From contig JAAYPT010000032.1 of the NCBI GenBank assembly GCA_012519695.1, forward strand, positions 1 through 59,036: a stretch of DNA of 59,036 bases, in the 5' to 3' direction. Every line of letters begins with the position of its first letter. The stretch's first letter is position 1. Made by a program: the position numbers and the translations under genes. Of the stretch, positions 27,513-40,572 are shown in pieces. Source of the DNA: Clostridiales bacterium (GTDB lineage: Bacteria > Bacillota > Clostridia > Lachnospirales > Lachnospiraceae). The notes beneath the pieces are model-generated. The model did not search any database. It was not told the origin of the DNA and saw only the letters and a list, made by a program, of their open reading frames with translations.

Positions 27513-28098
27513 AATCGGTTGGCTTCGAAAAAAATCCACAGGCTCCAAGGATTTTAGAAATATGGTTAGCGAAATAGCAATGCTTATGTGTTATGAAGCA
27601 ACCAGAGATTTGGAATTGACAGATATTGAGATTGAAACACCGATTTGCACCACCACTGTAAAAGAATTAAAAGGAAAGAAACTGGCAGTTGTGCCGATAT
27701 TAAGAGCAGGACTTGGTATGGTAGACGGAATGCTTGCCATGATACCGGCAGCCAAGGTTGGACATATTGGATTGTATCGTGACCCGGAAACACTAGAACC
27801 GGTAGAATATTATTGTAAGTTGCCGGAAGACTGTTCAGAACGTGAAGTGTTTGTAGTAGACCCCATGTTAGCCACAGGTGGTTCCTCAGCAGCAGCCATT
27901 CAGATGTTGAAAGACAGAGGCGTAAAAAATATTCGTTTTCTGTGTATTATTGCAGCACCGGAGGGTGTAGAGTGTATGAAAAAGAAACATCCGGATGTAG
28001 ATATTTATATTGGTGCGTTGGATGAAAAATTGAATGAACATGGATATATTGTTCCAGGATTAGGAGATGCGGGAGACCGTATTTTCGGCACAAAATAG
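27469..28098 (+). CDS. upp: Uracil phosphoribosyltransferase
   Basis: 209-residue salvage enzyme making UMP from uracil and PRPP. The PRPP-binding loop is [28 protein letters not shown] and [13 protein letters not shown] are family hallmarks. GGAGGCG precedes the ATG at 27469, which lies within the 3' end of the phosphatase gene. It is in the conserved position upstream of the ATP synthase genes. Confidence 0.97.
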   Translation: MGKVTVMSHPLIQHKIGWLRKKSTGSKDFRNMVSEIAMLMCYEATRDLELTDIEIETPICTTTVKELKGKKLAVVPILRAGLGMVDGMLAMIPAAKVGHIGLYRDPETLEPVEYYCKLPEDCSEREVFVVDPMLATGGSSAAAIQMLKDRGVKNIRFLCIIAAPEGVECMKKKHPDVDIYIGALDEKLNEHGYIVPGLGDAGDRIFGTK

Positions 28099-28114
28099 AG
28101 ACAGGAGGACAGCT

Positions 28115-28600
28115 ATGAGCGATAAACGAAAGGATTATATTTCCTGGGATGAGTATTTTATGGGTGTTGCCATTTTGTCCGGGATGCGTTCTAAGGACCC
28201 CAATACCCAAGTAGGAGCATGCATTGTAAGTTCCGACAACAAGATTTTATCTATGGGGTATAACGGATTTCCTATGGGATGTTCCGATGATGAATTCCCT
28301 TGGGCACGAGAAGGCGAACCTTTAGATAATAAGTATTTTTATACGACCCATAGCGAACTGAATGCCATATTAAATTATCGTGGAGGCAGTCTGGAAGGAG
28401 CCAAGATGTATGTGTCCTTGTTTCCGTGTAACGAATGTGCAAAGGCGATTATTCAGGCCGGGATAAAAACAGTAATATATGATGACGATAAGTATGGTGA
28501 TACGCCATCTGTGATTGCATCCAAAAGAATGTTTCGTGCAGCAGGTGTAGATTTTTATCGCTATCAAAGAAATGGAAGAGAAATTAAAATAACAGTATAA
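28115..28600 (+). CDS. Deoxycytidylate deaminase
   Basis: 161-residue zinc enzyme converting dCMP to dUMP for dTMP synthesis (ComEB-like). Zinc ligands: the HSE motif (TTHSELNAI, His with catalytic Glu) and PCNEC. DPNTQVGACIVS and GYNGFPMGCSDD are substrate-site motifs. An in-frame start at 28067 would lie inside upp; CAGGAGGACAGCT positions the ribosome at 28115. Confidence 0.95.
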   Translation: MSDKRKDYISWDEYFMGVAILSGMRSKDPNTQVGACIVSSDNKILSMGYNGFPMGCSDDEFPWAREGEPLDNKYFYTTHSELNAILNYRGGSLEGAKMYVSLFPCNECAKAIIQAGIKTVIYDDDKYGDTPSVIASKRMFRAAGVDFYRYQRNGREIKITV

Positions 28601-28616
28601 TTGTAGTAGAAAGTGG

Positions 28617-28657
28617 AAAGAGTAACCAAAAGAAGGGAAAAGGTTGCTCTTTTTTTG
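28617..28657 (+). terminator. Terminator before the ATP synthase operon
   Basis: AAAGAGTAACC pairs with GGTTGCTCTTT (one G-U pair) around an A/G-rich loop and is followed by Ts. Confidence 0.75.
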
Positions 28658-28685
28658 GCATTTTTTTCAATAGGAGTAGAAATGA

Positions 28686-28714
28686 TAGACATTTTGTCGA
28701 AAAATAGATATAAT
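28686..28714 (+). promoter_or_regulatory. Promoter of the ATP synthase operon
   Basis: TAGACA (28686-28691), 17-bp spacer and TATAAT (28709-28714). The leader to the first gene is about 25 nt. Confidence 0.65.
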
Positions 28715-28746
28715 ATATAGGATGAAAGTAACAGGAGGTAGCACAT

Positions 28747-28995
28747 GTGAGGTACAAAAAAAGCGTATATCAATCGTTGGTTCTTATTACGCAGTTTGGA
28801 ATCAGTATGTTGGTGCCTATTTTATTATGTTGCTTTGCCGGAGTATATATAGGAAAACGATTCCAAATGGAATGGTTAGTGATACCGTTTTTCTTTGTAG
28901 GAGCATTAGCGGGATTTCGAAATATATATGTTATGGCAAAGAAAATTTATCAGCAAAAGAGTGAAAAGGAGCAAAGGCGTGTTAAAAAGAATTAA
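28747..28995 (+). CDS. AtpZ/AtpI-like membrane protein
   Basis: 82-residue protein with two hydrophobic helices (residues about 14-34 and 42-62) and a charged C-terminus, the AtpZ layout. These proteins precede ATP synthase genes and help assembly or magnesium transport. The start is GTG at 28747 behind ACAGGAGG. It overlaps the next gene by 17 bp. Confidence 0.75.
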   Translation: MRYKKSVYQSLVLITQFGISMLVPILLCCFAGVYIGKRFQMEWLVIPFFFVGALAGFRNIYVMAKKIYQQKSEKEQRRVKKN

Positions 28996-29380
28996 TCCGG
29001 TATTACCCGAGCTGATTATAGAATTGGTGCTGTACGGATTGGTAATACAGTTTACGGGAGTGTGGTTTGTAGAAGACCGGTTGCGTTATACCACAGGGTT
29101 ATGGATTGGAATTGCAGTTGCTGCGGGAATGGCGGTTAATATGGCAGTAGTTATTTTGGATACTGTGGAGTTAATGGCAGAAAAACGAGCATCCAGAAAG
29201 AGTGCTGTTTTTTCTGCAATACGTTATATTTTGGTAGTGGCAGCTTTTGCAGTAGTAGGAGTGTTTCACTTAGGTAATTTGATTACCATGTTTTTGGGCG
29301 TAATGGGACTAAAGGTAGCAGCTTATCTCAATCCCTTTACACATAAATTTATTACAAAACATAAATTTTTAAGGAGGTGA
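28979..29380 (+). CDS. atpI: ATP synthase subunit I-like membrane protein
   Basis: 133-residue protein with four predicted helices, in the place of atpI, the c-ring assembly factor. The family is poorly conserved and the call rests on position, size and topology. GTG at 28979 behind AAAAGGAGC is the likely start; an earlier in-frame ATG at 28928 lies inside the previous gene without a ribosome site. Confidence 0.7.
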   Translation: MLKRINPVLPELIIELVLYGLVIQFTGVWFVEDRLRYTTGLWIGIAVAAGMAVNMAVVILDTVELMAEKRASRKSAVFSAIRYILVVAAFAVVGVFHLGNLITMFLGVMGLKVAAYLNPFTHKFITKHKFLRR

Positions 29381-29384
29381 GAGA

Positions 29385-30122
29385 GTGCGTAGTTCGATTT
29401 TGCTGGCAACGAGTACAGAGGTTGACATTGAAGTTCACGGATTATTTTCCTATGAGCTGTTTGGACATACGTTCTGGATTACCACGACCCATGTATGTGT
29501 ATTGATTGTCATGTTGATTTTGCTGGGATTTGCTATTGCAGCCAACAGGGCAATGAAACATGCCAGTCAGGTTCCTACTGGATTTCAAAATGTAGTAGAA
29601 CTGATTGTAGAAATGTTAGACAAGATGGTTCATGGTGTAATGGGAAAAAAGGGAGAACGATTTGCCAATTATATCGGTACAGTATTTTTATTTATTTTAC
29701 TGAGTAATATATCAGGTTTATTCGGTCTAAGACCGCCCACAGCAGATTACGGAGTGACACTGCCATTGGCATTGATGAGTTTTTGTATTATTCATTTTTG
29801 TCAGTTCAAGCATAACAGTCTAAAGGAAATATGGGTGGATATGTGTTCTCCATTGCCCCCGTGGCTGCCGTTATGGCTTCCGATTAACTTGATAGGAGAG
29901 ATTGCAGTACCAATTTCCTTATCACTTCGTTTGTTCGCAAACATTTTATCCGGAACCATTATTATGGCGTTGATTTATGCTTTGTTATCCAAGTTTGCAT
30001 ATTTCTGGCCGGGTGCGTTGCACGCATATTTTGATATTTTCTCGGGATGTATCCAGACGTATGTATTCTGCATGCTGACGATGACATATATCACGAATGC
30101 AATTGGAGACAAAGAAGAGTAA
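29385..30122 (+). CDS. atpB: F-type ATP synthase subunit a
   Basis: 245-residue membrane stator of the ion channel. Five to six helices are visible. The essential Arg of helix 4 is in SLSLRLFANILSG (about residue 185), and the GEIAVPISLS segment precedes it. The start is GTG at 29385 behind AAGGAGGTGAGAGA. It would form the ion half-channels with the c ring. Confidence 0.95.
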   Translation: MRSSILLATSTEVDIEVHGLFSYELFGHTFWITTTHVCVLIVMLILLGFAIAANRAMKHASQVPTGFQNVVELIVEMLDKMVHGVMGKKGERFANYIGTVFLFILLSNISGLFGLRPPTADYGVTLPLALMSFCIIHFCQFKHNSLKEIWVDMCSPLPPWLPLWLPINLIGEIAVPISLSLRLFANILSGTIIMALIYALLSKFAYFWPGALHAYFDIFSGCIQTYVFCMLTMTYITNAIGDKEE

Positions 30123-30167
30123 GAGTGAAGTATCAAAACAAAATTAAGAAAAGAAAAACAAGATTAA

Positions 30168-30443
<276 letters not shown>

Positions 30444-30465
30444 GTAAGGGAAAGGAGGACAAGCC

Positions 30466-30971
30466 TTGGAACCAAGAATATTTGGCTTAGATCCTCAGCT
30501 TTTACATGACACGATACTTTTAGCACTTGCTGTATTATTTTTATTTACTGCAATGTCATATCTGTTGTTTAATCCGGCACGAAAGATGCTTAAGGATCGA
30601 CAGGAACGTATTAAAAGTGACATTTATGCGGCAAAGAAAGATAAAGAAGATGCATCTGTTTTAAAAGATAAATATGATGCAAAGCTTAAAGGTGTGGAAA
30701 AAGAGGCCGAGGAGATTTTAAGTGAGGCTCGTCAGAAAGCTTTGAAAAACGAAGCAAGAATCATAGACGAAGCAAAAGAAGAGGCAGCCCGTATCATAAA
30801 ACGTGCCAATGAGGAAGCATTATTGGAAAAGAAGCGTGTTATGGATGAGGCAAAGCAGGAAATGATTTCCATTGCATCCATGATGGCAGGAAAGGTTGTG
30901 TCAGCGTCTATTGATACATCTGTACAGGATGCCCTGGTAGAAGAAACATTAAAGGAAATAGGTGAGAATAC

Positions 30972-30984
<13 letters not shown>
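30466..30984 (+). CDS. atpF: F-type ATP synthase subunit b
   Basis: 172-residue peripheral stalk subunit: one N-terminal membrane helix (about residues 13-33) followed by a long charged coiled coil (about 40-145). TTG start behind AAAGGAGG. It overlaps atpH by 13 bp. Confidence 0.95.
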
Positions 30985-33040
<2,056 letters not shown>

Positions 33041-33058
33041 AACAGGTGGTGAAAAACT

Positions 33059-33907
33059 ATGGCTTCCATGAGAGATATTAAAAGAAGAAAAGGCAGCATA
33101 CAAAGTACGCAGCAAATCACAAAAGCCATGAAGCTTGTTTCTACTGTAAAACTGCAAAAAGCAAGAAACCATGCAGAGCAGTCGAATCCATATTTTAACC
33201 ATATGTATCAAACGGTAAGTTCCATGCTTGCGCATTCCGGAAATATCAACCATCCATATTTGAAGGCAGGAGATTCCAAGAAGAAGGCAGTCATTGCAAT
33301 TGCATCCAATCGAGGACTTGCCGGAGGATATAATTCTAATATCGTAAAATTGATTACAGAAAGCGATATGAAAAAAGAGGATGTTGAGATTTACATGATT
33401 GGGCGTAAGGCAAAAGAGACGTTTGTACGAAAAGGATATAGTATCAAAGAAGATTATTCTGACGTGATAGAAGGTCCAACATATGAAGACGCAGCCCTTA
33501 TCAGTAAAGAAGTATTAAAAGCATTTACTGAAGGAGAAATTGGCGAGATTTATCTGGCATACACTCATTTTAAAAATACAGTAAGCCATGAACCTACGCT
33601 GATAAAACTGCTTCCGGTAGAGATTGATGATGCAGACTCAGAAGCTGAGGCGGATTATGATTTATTAATGAATTATGAGCCAAACGAAGAAGAGGCATTA
33701 AATCTCATTATACCAAAGTATGTGACAAGCTTACTCTACGGAGCCTTGGTAGAAGCTGTTGCAAGTGAAAATGGTGCCAGAATGCAGGCAATGGATTCCG
33801 CAACAAGCAATGCAGATGAAATGATTAGTGATTTGACACTGAAATATAACCGTGCCCGTCAGGGTTCCATTACACAGGAATTGACAGAGATTATAGCGGG
33901 AGCGGAG

Positions 33908-33919
<12 letters not shown>
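33059..33919 (+). CDS. atpG: F-type ATP synthase subunit gamma
   Basis: 286-residue central shaft. The N-terminal helix MRDIKRRKGSIQSTQQITKAMK and the C-terminal helix (SENGARMQAMDSATSNA, then LTLKYNRARQGSITQE) form the coiled coil inside the head; the Rossmann-like middle begins VIAIASNRGLAGGYN. GGTGG precedes the ATG. Confidence 0.96.
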
Positions 33920-35441
<1,522 letters not shown>

Positions 35442-35452
35442 GGGGTGGACAA

Positions 35453-35860
35453 ATGGCAGAGGAAAACAAATTTTTCCGATTGGAAATCATAACACCGGAT
35501 CGTAACTTTTACGAAGGAGGAGCCTCTATGGTAGAATTCACATCCGTAAATGGTGAGATGGGTGTTTACAAACATCATATTCCGCTGACAACTGTTTTAG
35601 CTCCTGGAATTGTAACGATTACAGAAGCAGAAGGACAAAAAGAAGCGGCAATACATGCAGGATTTGTAGAAATCTTACCGGATAAGGTAACGTTTTTGGC
35701 AGAGATTGCAGAGTGGCCGGAAGAAATTGATGTTGCTCGTGCAGAGGCAGCTCGTGCCCGCGCCGAAGAGCGACTTCACAATCATGCAGCAGAGATAGAT
35801 GTTGCCCGTGCGGAAATTGCTTTGAAGAAGGCATTGGTACGAATTAATATTAAACAGTAA
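35453..35860 (+). CDS. atpC: F-type ATP synthase subunit epsilon
   Basis: 135-residue rotor subunit. An N-terminal beta sandwich (FFRLEIITPDRNFYEG, GVYKHHIPLTT) is followed by a C-terminal helical pair that can inhibit ATP hydrolysis. It is the last gene of the operon, followed by a strong terminator. Confidence 0.95.
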   Translation: MAEENKFFRLEIITPDRNFYEGGASMVEFTSVNGEMGVYKHHIPLTTVLAPGIVTITEAEGQKEAAIHAGFVEILPDKVTFLAEIAEWPEEIDVARAEAARARAEERLHNHAAEIDVARAEIALKKALVRINIKQ

Positions 35861-35879
35861 GATAATAAATGGTAAATAG

Positions 35880-35916
35880 AAAGGCTTTATCACATCTATG
35901 TGATAAAGCCTTTTTT
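35880..35916 (+). terminator. Terminator of the ATP synthase operon
   Basis: AAAGGCTTTATCACAT pairs with ATGTGATAAAGCCTTT and is followed by Ts. Confidence 0.9.
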
Positions 35917-36041
35917 AAATAAAAACTTAATTTTATTTAAATTTTCATAAAATATCATGTACAAAAGCCAATTTTTATAATATAATATATATTTAAAATT
36001 GTATGTGCTTCGAGGGGAGGAAATCGGAGAGAATATTGCAT

Positions 36042-36747
36042 ATGATAAAAATTGGGATTTGTGATGATGAAAAAATTGTATTAAGCGTATTAGGAACATT
36101 AGTAAAGCAGAGTTTGGAGGAATTAGAGGAAGGAGGCAAGATAATTAACTTTCACTCTGGAGAAGAGCTATTAGAAGAAGTAGAAAAATTGGATGTATTA
36201 TTTCTGGATATTGAGATGCCGGGATTAGATGGAATCGAAGTGGGAAGCCAAATACAAAAACGCAATTTAGATTGCAAGGTTATTATGGCAACCAGTAGGC
36301 AGGATCGTTTTAAAGAAGCTTTTAAGATAAATGCCTTTCGATTTATAACCAAGCCATTTCAAAAAAAGTGAAGTAAAAGAGTCTCTGGAAGATGTACTGA
36401 AAACAAGAGTCGGAATGGAAAAAATTGAGGTATATCGAGAGCGGGTACCATATAAGCTTTACCAAAAAGATATTATGTATATGGAGGCGGTAGATAGTTC
36501 TGTAGAATTTGTTTTAAGAGATGGGGTATTCCGTAAGGAAACATCGTTAAAACAATTAGAAAAAGAACTAGATGACAGGTTGTTTTTTCGCGTAAACAAG
36601 CAGTATATTGTAAATATGAAATATATTGATATTCATACATATAAAGATGGAATCATTCAGGTTGGAGCAGCAAAAATAAGGGTTTCTGTTAGAAAGAAAA
36701 AAGAATTTGAAAAAGCATACACGGTATATGACATAAACTATAGATAA
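36042..36747 (+). pseudogene. LytTR-family response regulator, frameshifted
   Basis: A receiver domain (ICDDEK acidic pair, phospho-acceptor Asp in VLFLDIEMPG, Lys in ITKPFQ) runs to a stop at 36369-36371. A LytTR DNA-binding domain continues in another frame (VPYKLYQKDIMYMEAVDSSV, then RVNKQYIVNMKYIDI) to 36747. Removing one A from the seven-A run at 36361-36367 joins them into a normal 234-residue AgrA-like regulator, with SEVKESLEDVLKTR bridging the gap. It lies directly upstream of its GHKL kinase. It may be a sequence error, a real inactivation or slippage on the A-run. Confidence 0.8.
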
Positions 36748-36758
36748 GGAGACCTATA

Positions 36759-38075
36759 ATGAAGCTGGCGTTAATATGTGAACTTGTGTTGGAAATAGTA
36801 AAATATACGTTATTATTACATGTTCTGTTTGGAACAGAAATCCGTAGAAAATGGATTGCGGGAGTATCAGTAGTTATATGGGCGATTTTATTGCTTACTG
36901 GAATGGTGCAAACAAATGATATGAAAAAAATATCTATTTTTATTATTGGTATCGTAGCTGTTACGTTATTATTGACAGCGAAAGAAGCGGTGATAAGAAG
37001 AATATTGCGTGTAGCAGCAGTATGGATTATTGCAATTACCTTAGATCAAAGTGTAGGAATTTTAGTGGAAATATTATTAAGTAAGGCAGCTTATGCGCAA
37101 TTGCGTCTAGAGCAAAAGTGGATGATTTTTAGTCTTATTTCTATTTGTGGATTATCGTTTATTTATTGGATACAGAAAAAAAGGTTGCTGGAAAAAAGTA
37201 AAGTATTTCAAGCACTGGCAAAAGGAAGCTTATATATTTGTATTGCAATTATGATGGTAGCATTACCGGCTACTGTAACAGGTTGGGAGTATTTGGGTAG
37301 AGAAATCAATAATCCGGCACTTACTTCAAAATTGCAAATATTAACAGATATTTTTCTTTTTAGTATGATTGCCCTGGCAATATTTATTATTTATGTAAAT
37401 AATACCAATAAAAGGATGAAACGCTATCTGGAAATGGAAAAGACATTAAAAGATATCCAGAAAAATTATTATGAAGCAATGTTGGCAAAGGAGGAGGATA
37501 CCCGGAGATTTCGCCATGATGTACTGAATCATTTAATTGCGTTAGGTGAATTAGCAAAGCAGGGAGAAATGAAGCCGGTTGCAGATTATGTAGAAGAAAT
37601 ACAGGGTGACATTGTGAAAATACAGCAAAAGTGTTACAGCATTGGAAACACCATTATAGATGCCTTTTTAAATTATTATGTACAAATGTTAGAGGAAGAT
37701 GTAGAAGTTAGTGTTACCGGTTGTTTAACCCAGGAAATTGCTATTAGTGATGTAGAGTTATGTACAATTTTTTCCAATCTTATTAAAAATAGTGTAGAGG
37801 AATTGAAAAAAAACGGAGAAGGTAAAAAGTACCTGAAAATAAAAGTAAGCTCTGGGCAACAGGCATTTAAGATAGAGATTTCCAATAGTATTTCAAGGGA
37901 GGGAGAAATACAGGGAGAATTGCCCGAAACCACTAAAAAAGATAAAAAGAATCATGGAATCGGGTTGAGAAATGTAACAGAAACTGTAGAAAAGAATGAG
38001 GGAATATTTGAATGGAAAGTAGCGGATGCTTGCTTTCAGACTGTGGTGACATTGCCGTTAAGGTGTAGTATATAG
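36759..38075 (+). CDS. GHKL sensor histidine kinase, AgrC-like
   Basis: 438-residue kinase. Six or so N-terminal helices (to about residue 218) are followed by a coiled segment, the phospho-His box RRFRHDVLNHLIAL (about residue 250) and a HATPase_c domain with the N box IFSNLIKNSVEEL and the G box HGIGLRNV. This is the AgrC/ComD class, which normally senses peptides outside the cell. It follows the LytTR regulator by 11 bp and is itself followed by a tiny peptide gene. Confidence 0.9.
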   Translation: MKLALICELVLEIVKYTLLLHVLFGTEIRRKWIAGVSVVIWAILLLTGMVQTNDMKKISIFIIGIVAVTLLLTAKEAVIRRILRVAAVWIIAITLDQSVGILVEILLSKAAYAQLRLEQKWMIFSLISICGLSFIYWIQKKRLLEKSKVFQALAKGSLYICIAIMMVALPATVTGWEYLGREINNPALTSKLQILTDIFLFSMIALAIFIIYVNNTNKRMKRYLEMEKTLKDIQKNYYEAMLAKEEDTRRFRHDVLNHLIALGELAKQGEMKPVADYVEEIQGDIVKIQQKCYSIGNTIIDAFLNYYVQMLEEDVEVSVTGCLTQEIAISDVELCTIFSNLIKNSVEELKKNGEGKKYLKIKVSSGQQAFKIEISNSISREGEIQGELPETTKKDKKNHGIGLRNVTETVEKNEGIFEWKVADACFQTVVTLPLRCSI

Positions 38076-38122
38076 AAGATATAATGTCATGGGTAGATTT
38101 TATAAGAAAAGGAGGAAGGATT

Positions 38123-38182
38123 ATGCTGCTAATAAGTGGATGGAGTTGGTGGGCAGATTTTTGGAGAAAGCTGTTTGGCTAA
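38123..38182 (+). CDS. 19-residue tryptophan-rich amphipathic peptide
   Basis: The frame encodes MLLISGWSWWADFWRKLFG behind a near-perfect AAAGGAGGAAGG ribosome site, 47 bp after the kinase gene. On a helical wheel the W7, W10, F13, W14, L17 and F18 side chains fall on one face and S8, A11, D12, R15 and K16 on the other. There is no signal peptide, no Gly-Gly leader and no Cys, so it is not an AgrD-type thiolactone precursor. It could be a leaderless signal, a PSM-like surfactant peptide, or the ligand of the adjacent kinase. The position and ribosome site support real translation; function is inference. Confidence 0.6.
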   Translation: MLLISGWSWWADFWRKLFG

Positions 38183-38186
38183 TAAA

Positions 38187-38226
38187 AAGTCAACGTTCAC
38201 GGGGCTAAGTCAACGTTTATGGGGTT
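38187..38226 (+). repeat. Tandem 20-bp direct repeat, LytTR-box-like
   Basis: Two head-to-tail 20-bp copies that differ at four positions, with cores AACGTTCAC and AACGTTTAT. The second matches the LytTR site consensus (T/A, A/C, C/A, GTT, N, A/G, T/G) at every position, and the first misses only the last base. The period is 20 bp, close to the 21-22 bp usual for LytTR direct repeats. A promoter begins 4 bp downstream. Confidence 0.65.
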
Positions 38227-38230
38227 ATTC

Positions 38231-38259
38231 TTGAATAAGAGCAAAAACTGTGCTATTTT
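38231..38259 (+). promoter_or_regulatory. Promoter downstream of the LytTR-like repeats
   Basis: TTGAAT (38231-38236), exactly 17 bp, then an extended -10, TGC-TATTTT (TATTTT 38254-38259). No open reading frame with a ribosome site follows, only a terminator about 115 bp downstream. Confidence 0.6.
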
Positions 38260-38265
38260 GTAAAT

Positions 38266-38416
38266 GGTAGCGAGAGGATAATTGCAGAATGAGGGAATAG
38301 TTCATAATAGAGTTGGCGAAGTGTGAGGTATGGGAAAGTAGCGGGAGACTTAAAAATATAGGGTAAGAAAAAATGCTCTGTTGTAAAACAAAAGTTTTAC
38401 AGCAGGGCACTTTTTT
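38266..38416 (+). ncRNA. Candidate LytTR-controlled small RNA
   Basis: Bounded by the promoter at 38231-38259 and the terminator at 38374-38416, giving a transcript of about 150 nt. Its frames hold only stubs of a few codons. The arrangement resembles regulatory RNAs driven by LytTR regulators, such as RNAIII with AgrA or VR-RNA with VirR. No homology to these is claimed. Confidence 0.45.
38374..38416. terminator. Strong terminator, probably bidirectional
   Basis: TGCTCTGTTGTAAAAC pairs with GTTTTACAGCAGGGCA (two G-U pairs) around AAAA, followed by C and six Ts. On the other strand the same stem ends in a T-run too, so it can also stop the minus-strand VanZ-like transcript. Confidence 0.9.
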
Positions 38417-38498
38417 ATGCAATAGGAAATTGCGTCCTATTACATAGAAAATGCTCCGCTAAGGAAGCACAACCTTGCGAAGAAGAAATTAGTCATAG

Positions 38499-39155
38499 TT
38501 AAAAATTAGTTATTTTATGATACACTTTGCGTTTTTTCAAAAGAATATCAAAGTTTTCTAATTTTGGAAGCCATCCCTTACAAAGCCCAACTAACTGATA
38601 ACCAACAAAACCACCCAAGGTATTTGCCATTAAGTCATCTACATCAAAAAGACGGTAAGAACCTGGGAACATAAAATATAATCCGGATAATTGTGTCAAT
38701 TCAAAGAAAAGACTTAACAGGAAGGAAAAAGTAACCACTTTCTTTGCATTTAAACCGAAGTAATAACTTAAAAACATTCCAAAAGGAACGGTCATAATAA
38801 TATTAAAAATAACCTGTAAAACAGCATTGTCAAGAAGAGCCGGCAGATAAGTATGAATATTTCCAAGCTGGAAAGGGGTTTCTCTTATAATGTCAGCAAT
38901 GAAATGAAAAGGAATCAGCTGAGCATCGTGTCCGGAAAGGGTAGCTGCTTTTGCAACATCCGGTAATGGAAAGATGATAAGAGAATAAGCACAAATCATA
39001 TAAAAAAGAAATAAAAAGCACATACCGATGCGTACAAAATTAAGTTTCTTTGTGGCAATTACCTGGAAAAGTAAAAGGGGTAAAGTGAAAAGTACTGCAA
39101 TAGTTGAAAAATGTTGTATGCCAAGTTTAATAGCGAATAAAAGATTGGTTGTCAT
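38499..39155 (-). CDS. VanZ-like family membrane protein
   Basis: 218-residue protein with about five hydrophobic helices. The VanZ-like core is recognisable: NIIMTVPFGMFLSYYF, then SLFFELTQLSGL and FDVDDLMANTLGGFVGY. VanZ relatives lower sensitivity to some glycopeptides and lipoglycopeptides, but most chromosomal copies have no known role. ACGGAGGCATTCTT precedes the ATG. It is a single-gene unit convergent with the LytTR locus. Confidence 0.85.
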   Translation of the reverse strand: MTTNLLFAIKLGIQHFSTIAVLFTLPLLLFQVIATKKLNFVRIGMCFLFLFYMICAYSLIIFPLPDVAKAATLSGHDAQLIPFHFIADIIRETPFQLGNIHTYLPALLDNAVLQVIFNIIMTVPFGMFLSYYFGLNAKKVVTFSFLLSLFFELTQLSGLYFMFPGSYRLFDVDDLMANTLGGFVGYQLVGLCKGWLPKLENFDILLKKRKVYHKITNF

Positions 39156-39402
39156 AAGAATGCCTCCGTTTCGTATTTATGTGTTCATATCGTTTGTTTC
39201 GTTTCTTGATGAGATAAGTATACCAAGGAGGGGATAGGGCAGCCATCGATTCGTCTTACATATCAGAGCGTAAACTTACATTTGTGTAAGAAAGAAAAAT
39301 ATTTTACAAAGTTTATATCTCCACTTTTCCCAGACCATACAATAATCTATTAAAAATGTGGTATACTATACAAAAAAGATAACGGTAATGGAGGCTTTTG
39401 GC

Positions 39403-40572
39403 ATGAAAGAAATGTTATTAATTAAACAGGGAAATGTGTATGATGCCATTCACGAAGAACCTTATGTGGCGGATATTTTGGTGGAAAACGGAAAAATCAT
39501 ACAGATTGCGCCTGTATTAGAAGGAAAAATCATAAACGAGGCACAGATATTGGATGCATCTGATATGAATGTGTATCCGGGATTCGTAGAAGCGCATTGT
39601 CATTTGGGATTAGACGGATATGCAATTGGATTTGAAGGAGCAGACTATAACGAAATGACAGATTCTTTAACCCCACAGTTGTCAGCAATTGATGGATTGA
39701 ACCCGCAGGACGAAAGCATACGTTTGGCAATGGAAGGGGGAGTTACCTGTGTGGCAGCAGGACCGGGAAGTTCTAACGTACTTGGAGGAACATTTACTGC
39801 GTACAAGACCACAGGAAAACGAATAGACGATATGGTAATTCGGGAAAAGGTGGCAATGAAATGTGCCTTTGGAGAAAATCCAAAACGTTGTTACAAAGAC
39901 AAGGATAACTACTCTCGAATGAGTACGGCATCCAAACTTCGTATTATGTTGAATAAGACCATAGAATATATGGAAAAGAAAAAAGCCGCAGGGGATGATA
40001 TTTTCAAAAAGCCTGCCTATGATCCAAAGCTCGAAGCATTAATTCCGGTAATAGAAGGAAAAATGCCATTAAAGGCGCATGCGCATCAGGCAAATGATAT
40101 CTATACAGCAATTCGAATTGCCAAGGAGTACCATCTTGGACTTACCATAGACCATTGTACTGATGGAGTACTTATTGCAGATGACTTAGCAAAAGAGGGA
40201 TTTCCGGTTGCAGTAGGCCCATCTTTTGGACATGCTACAAAATTTGAATTAAAAAATAAAAGCTTTACTACACCGGGCGTTTTGGCAAAGGCAGGATGTC
40301 AGGTATCAATTATTACCGATTCACCGGTGATACCGGAACAGTATTTATCCTTATGTGCAGGACTGGCTGTAAAAAACGGAATGGATGAATTTGATGCGTT
40401 AAAGGCAATAACCATTAATGCAGCAAAACATATTGGGGTTTCTGACAGAGTAGGTTCTATTGAGATAGGAAAAGATGCAGATTTTGTAATTGCAAAAGGA
40501 AATCCGATGATTTCAGAGACAAAACTTGATTTTGTCATTATAGATGGAGTAATAAGGTATTCCGGAAAATAA
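39403..40572 (+). CDS. Metal-dependent amidohydrolase
   Basis: 389-residue TIM-barrel hydrolase of the imidazolonepropionase/dihydroorotase-like superfamily. Metal ligands are visible in EAHCHLG (HxH), LKAHAHQAND, TIDHCTDG and the Asp in ITDSPVIP; the end IGKDADFVIAKGNPM is typical. The substrate is not predictable from sequence. The first open codon is at 39358, but TGGAGG is placed for the ATG at 39403. A TATACT -10 lies at 39362-39367. No pathway partner is adjacent. Confidence 0.85.
   Translation: MKEMLLIKQGNVYDAIHEEPYVADILVENGKIIQIAPVLEGKIINEAQILDASDMNVYPGFVEAHCHLGLDGYAIGFEGADYNEMTDSLTPQLSAIDGLNPQDESIRLAMEGGVTCVAAGPGSSNVLGGTFTAYKTTGKRIDDMVIREKVAMKCAFGENPKRCYKDKDNYSRMSTASKLRIMLNKTIEYMEKKKAAGDDIFKKPAYDPKLEALIPVIEGKMPLKAHAHQANDIYTAIRIAKEYHLGLTIDHCTDGVLIADDLAKEGFPVAVGPSFGHATKFELKNKSFTTPGVLAKAGCQVSIITDSPVIPEQYLSLCAGLAVKNGMDEFDALKAITINAAKHIGVSDRVGSIEIGKDADFVIAKGNPMISETKLDFVIIDGVIRYSGK

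Noticed and set aside
38300-38360. Short open frames inside the candidate small RNA
   Set aside because: All are under 20 codons and lack a ribosome site.
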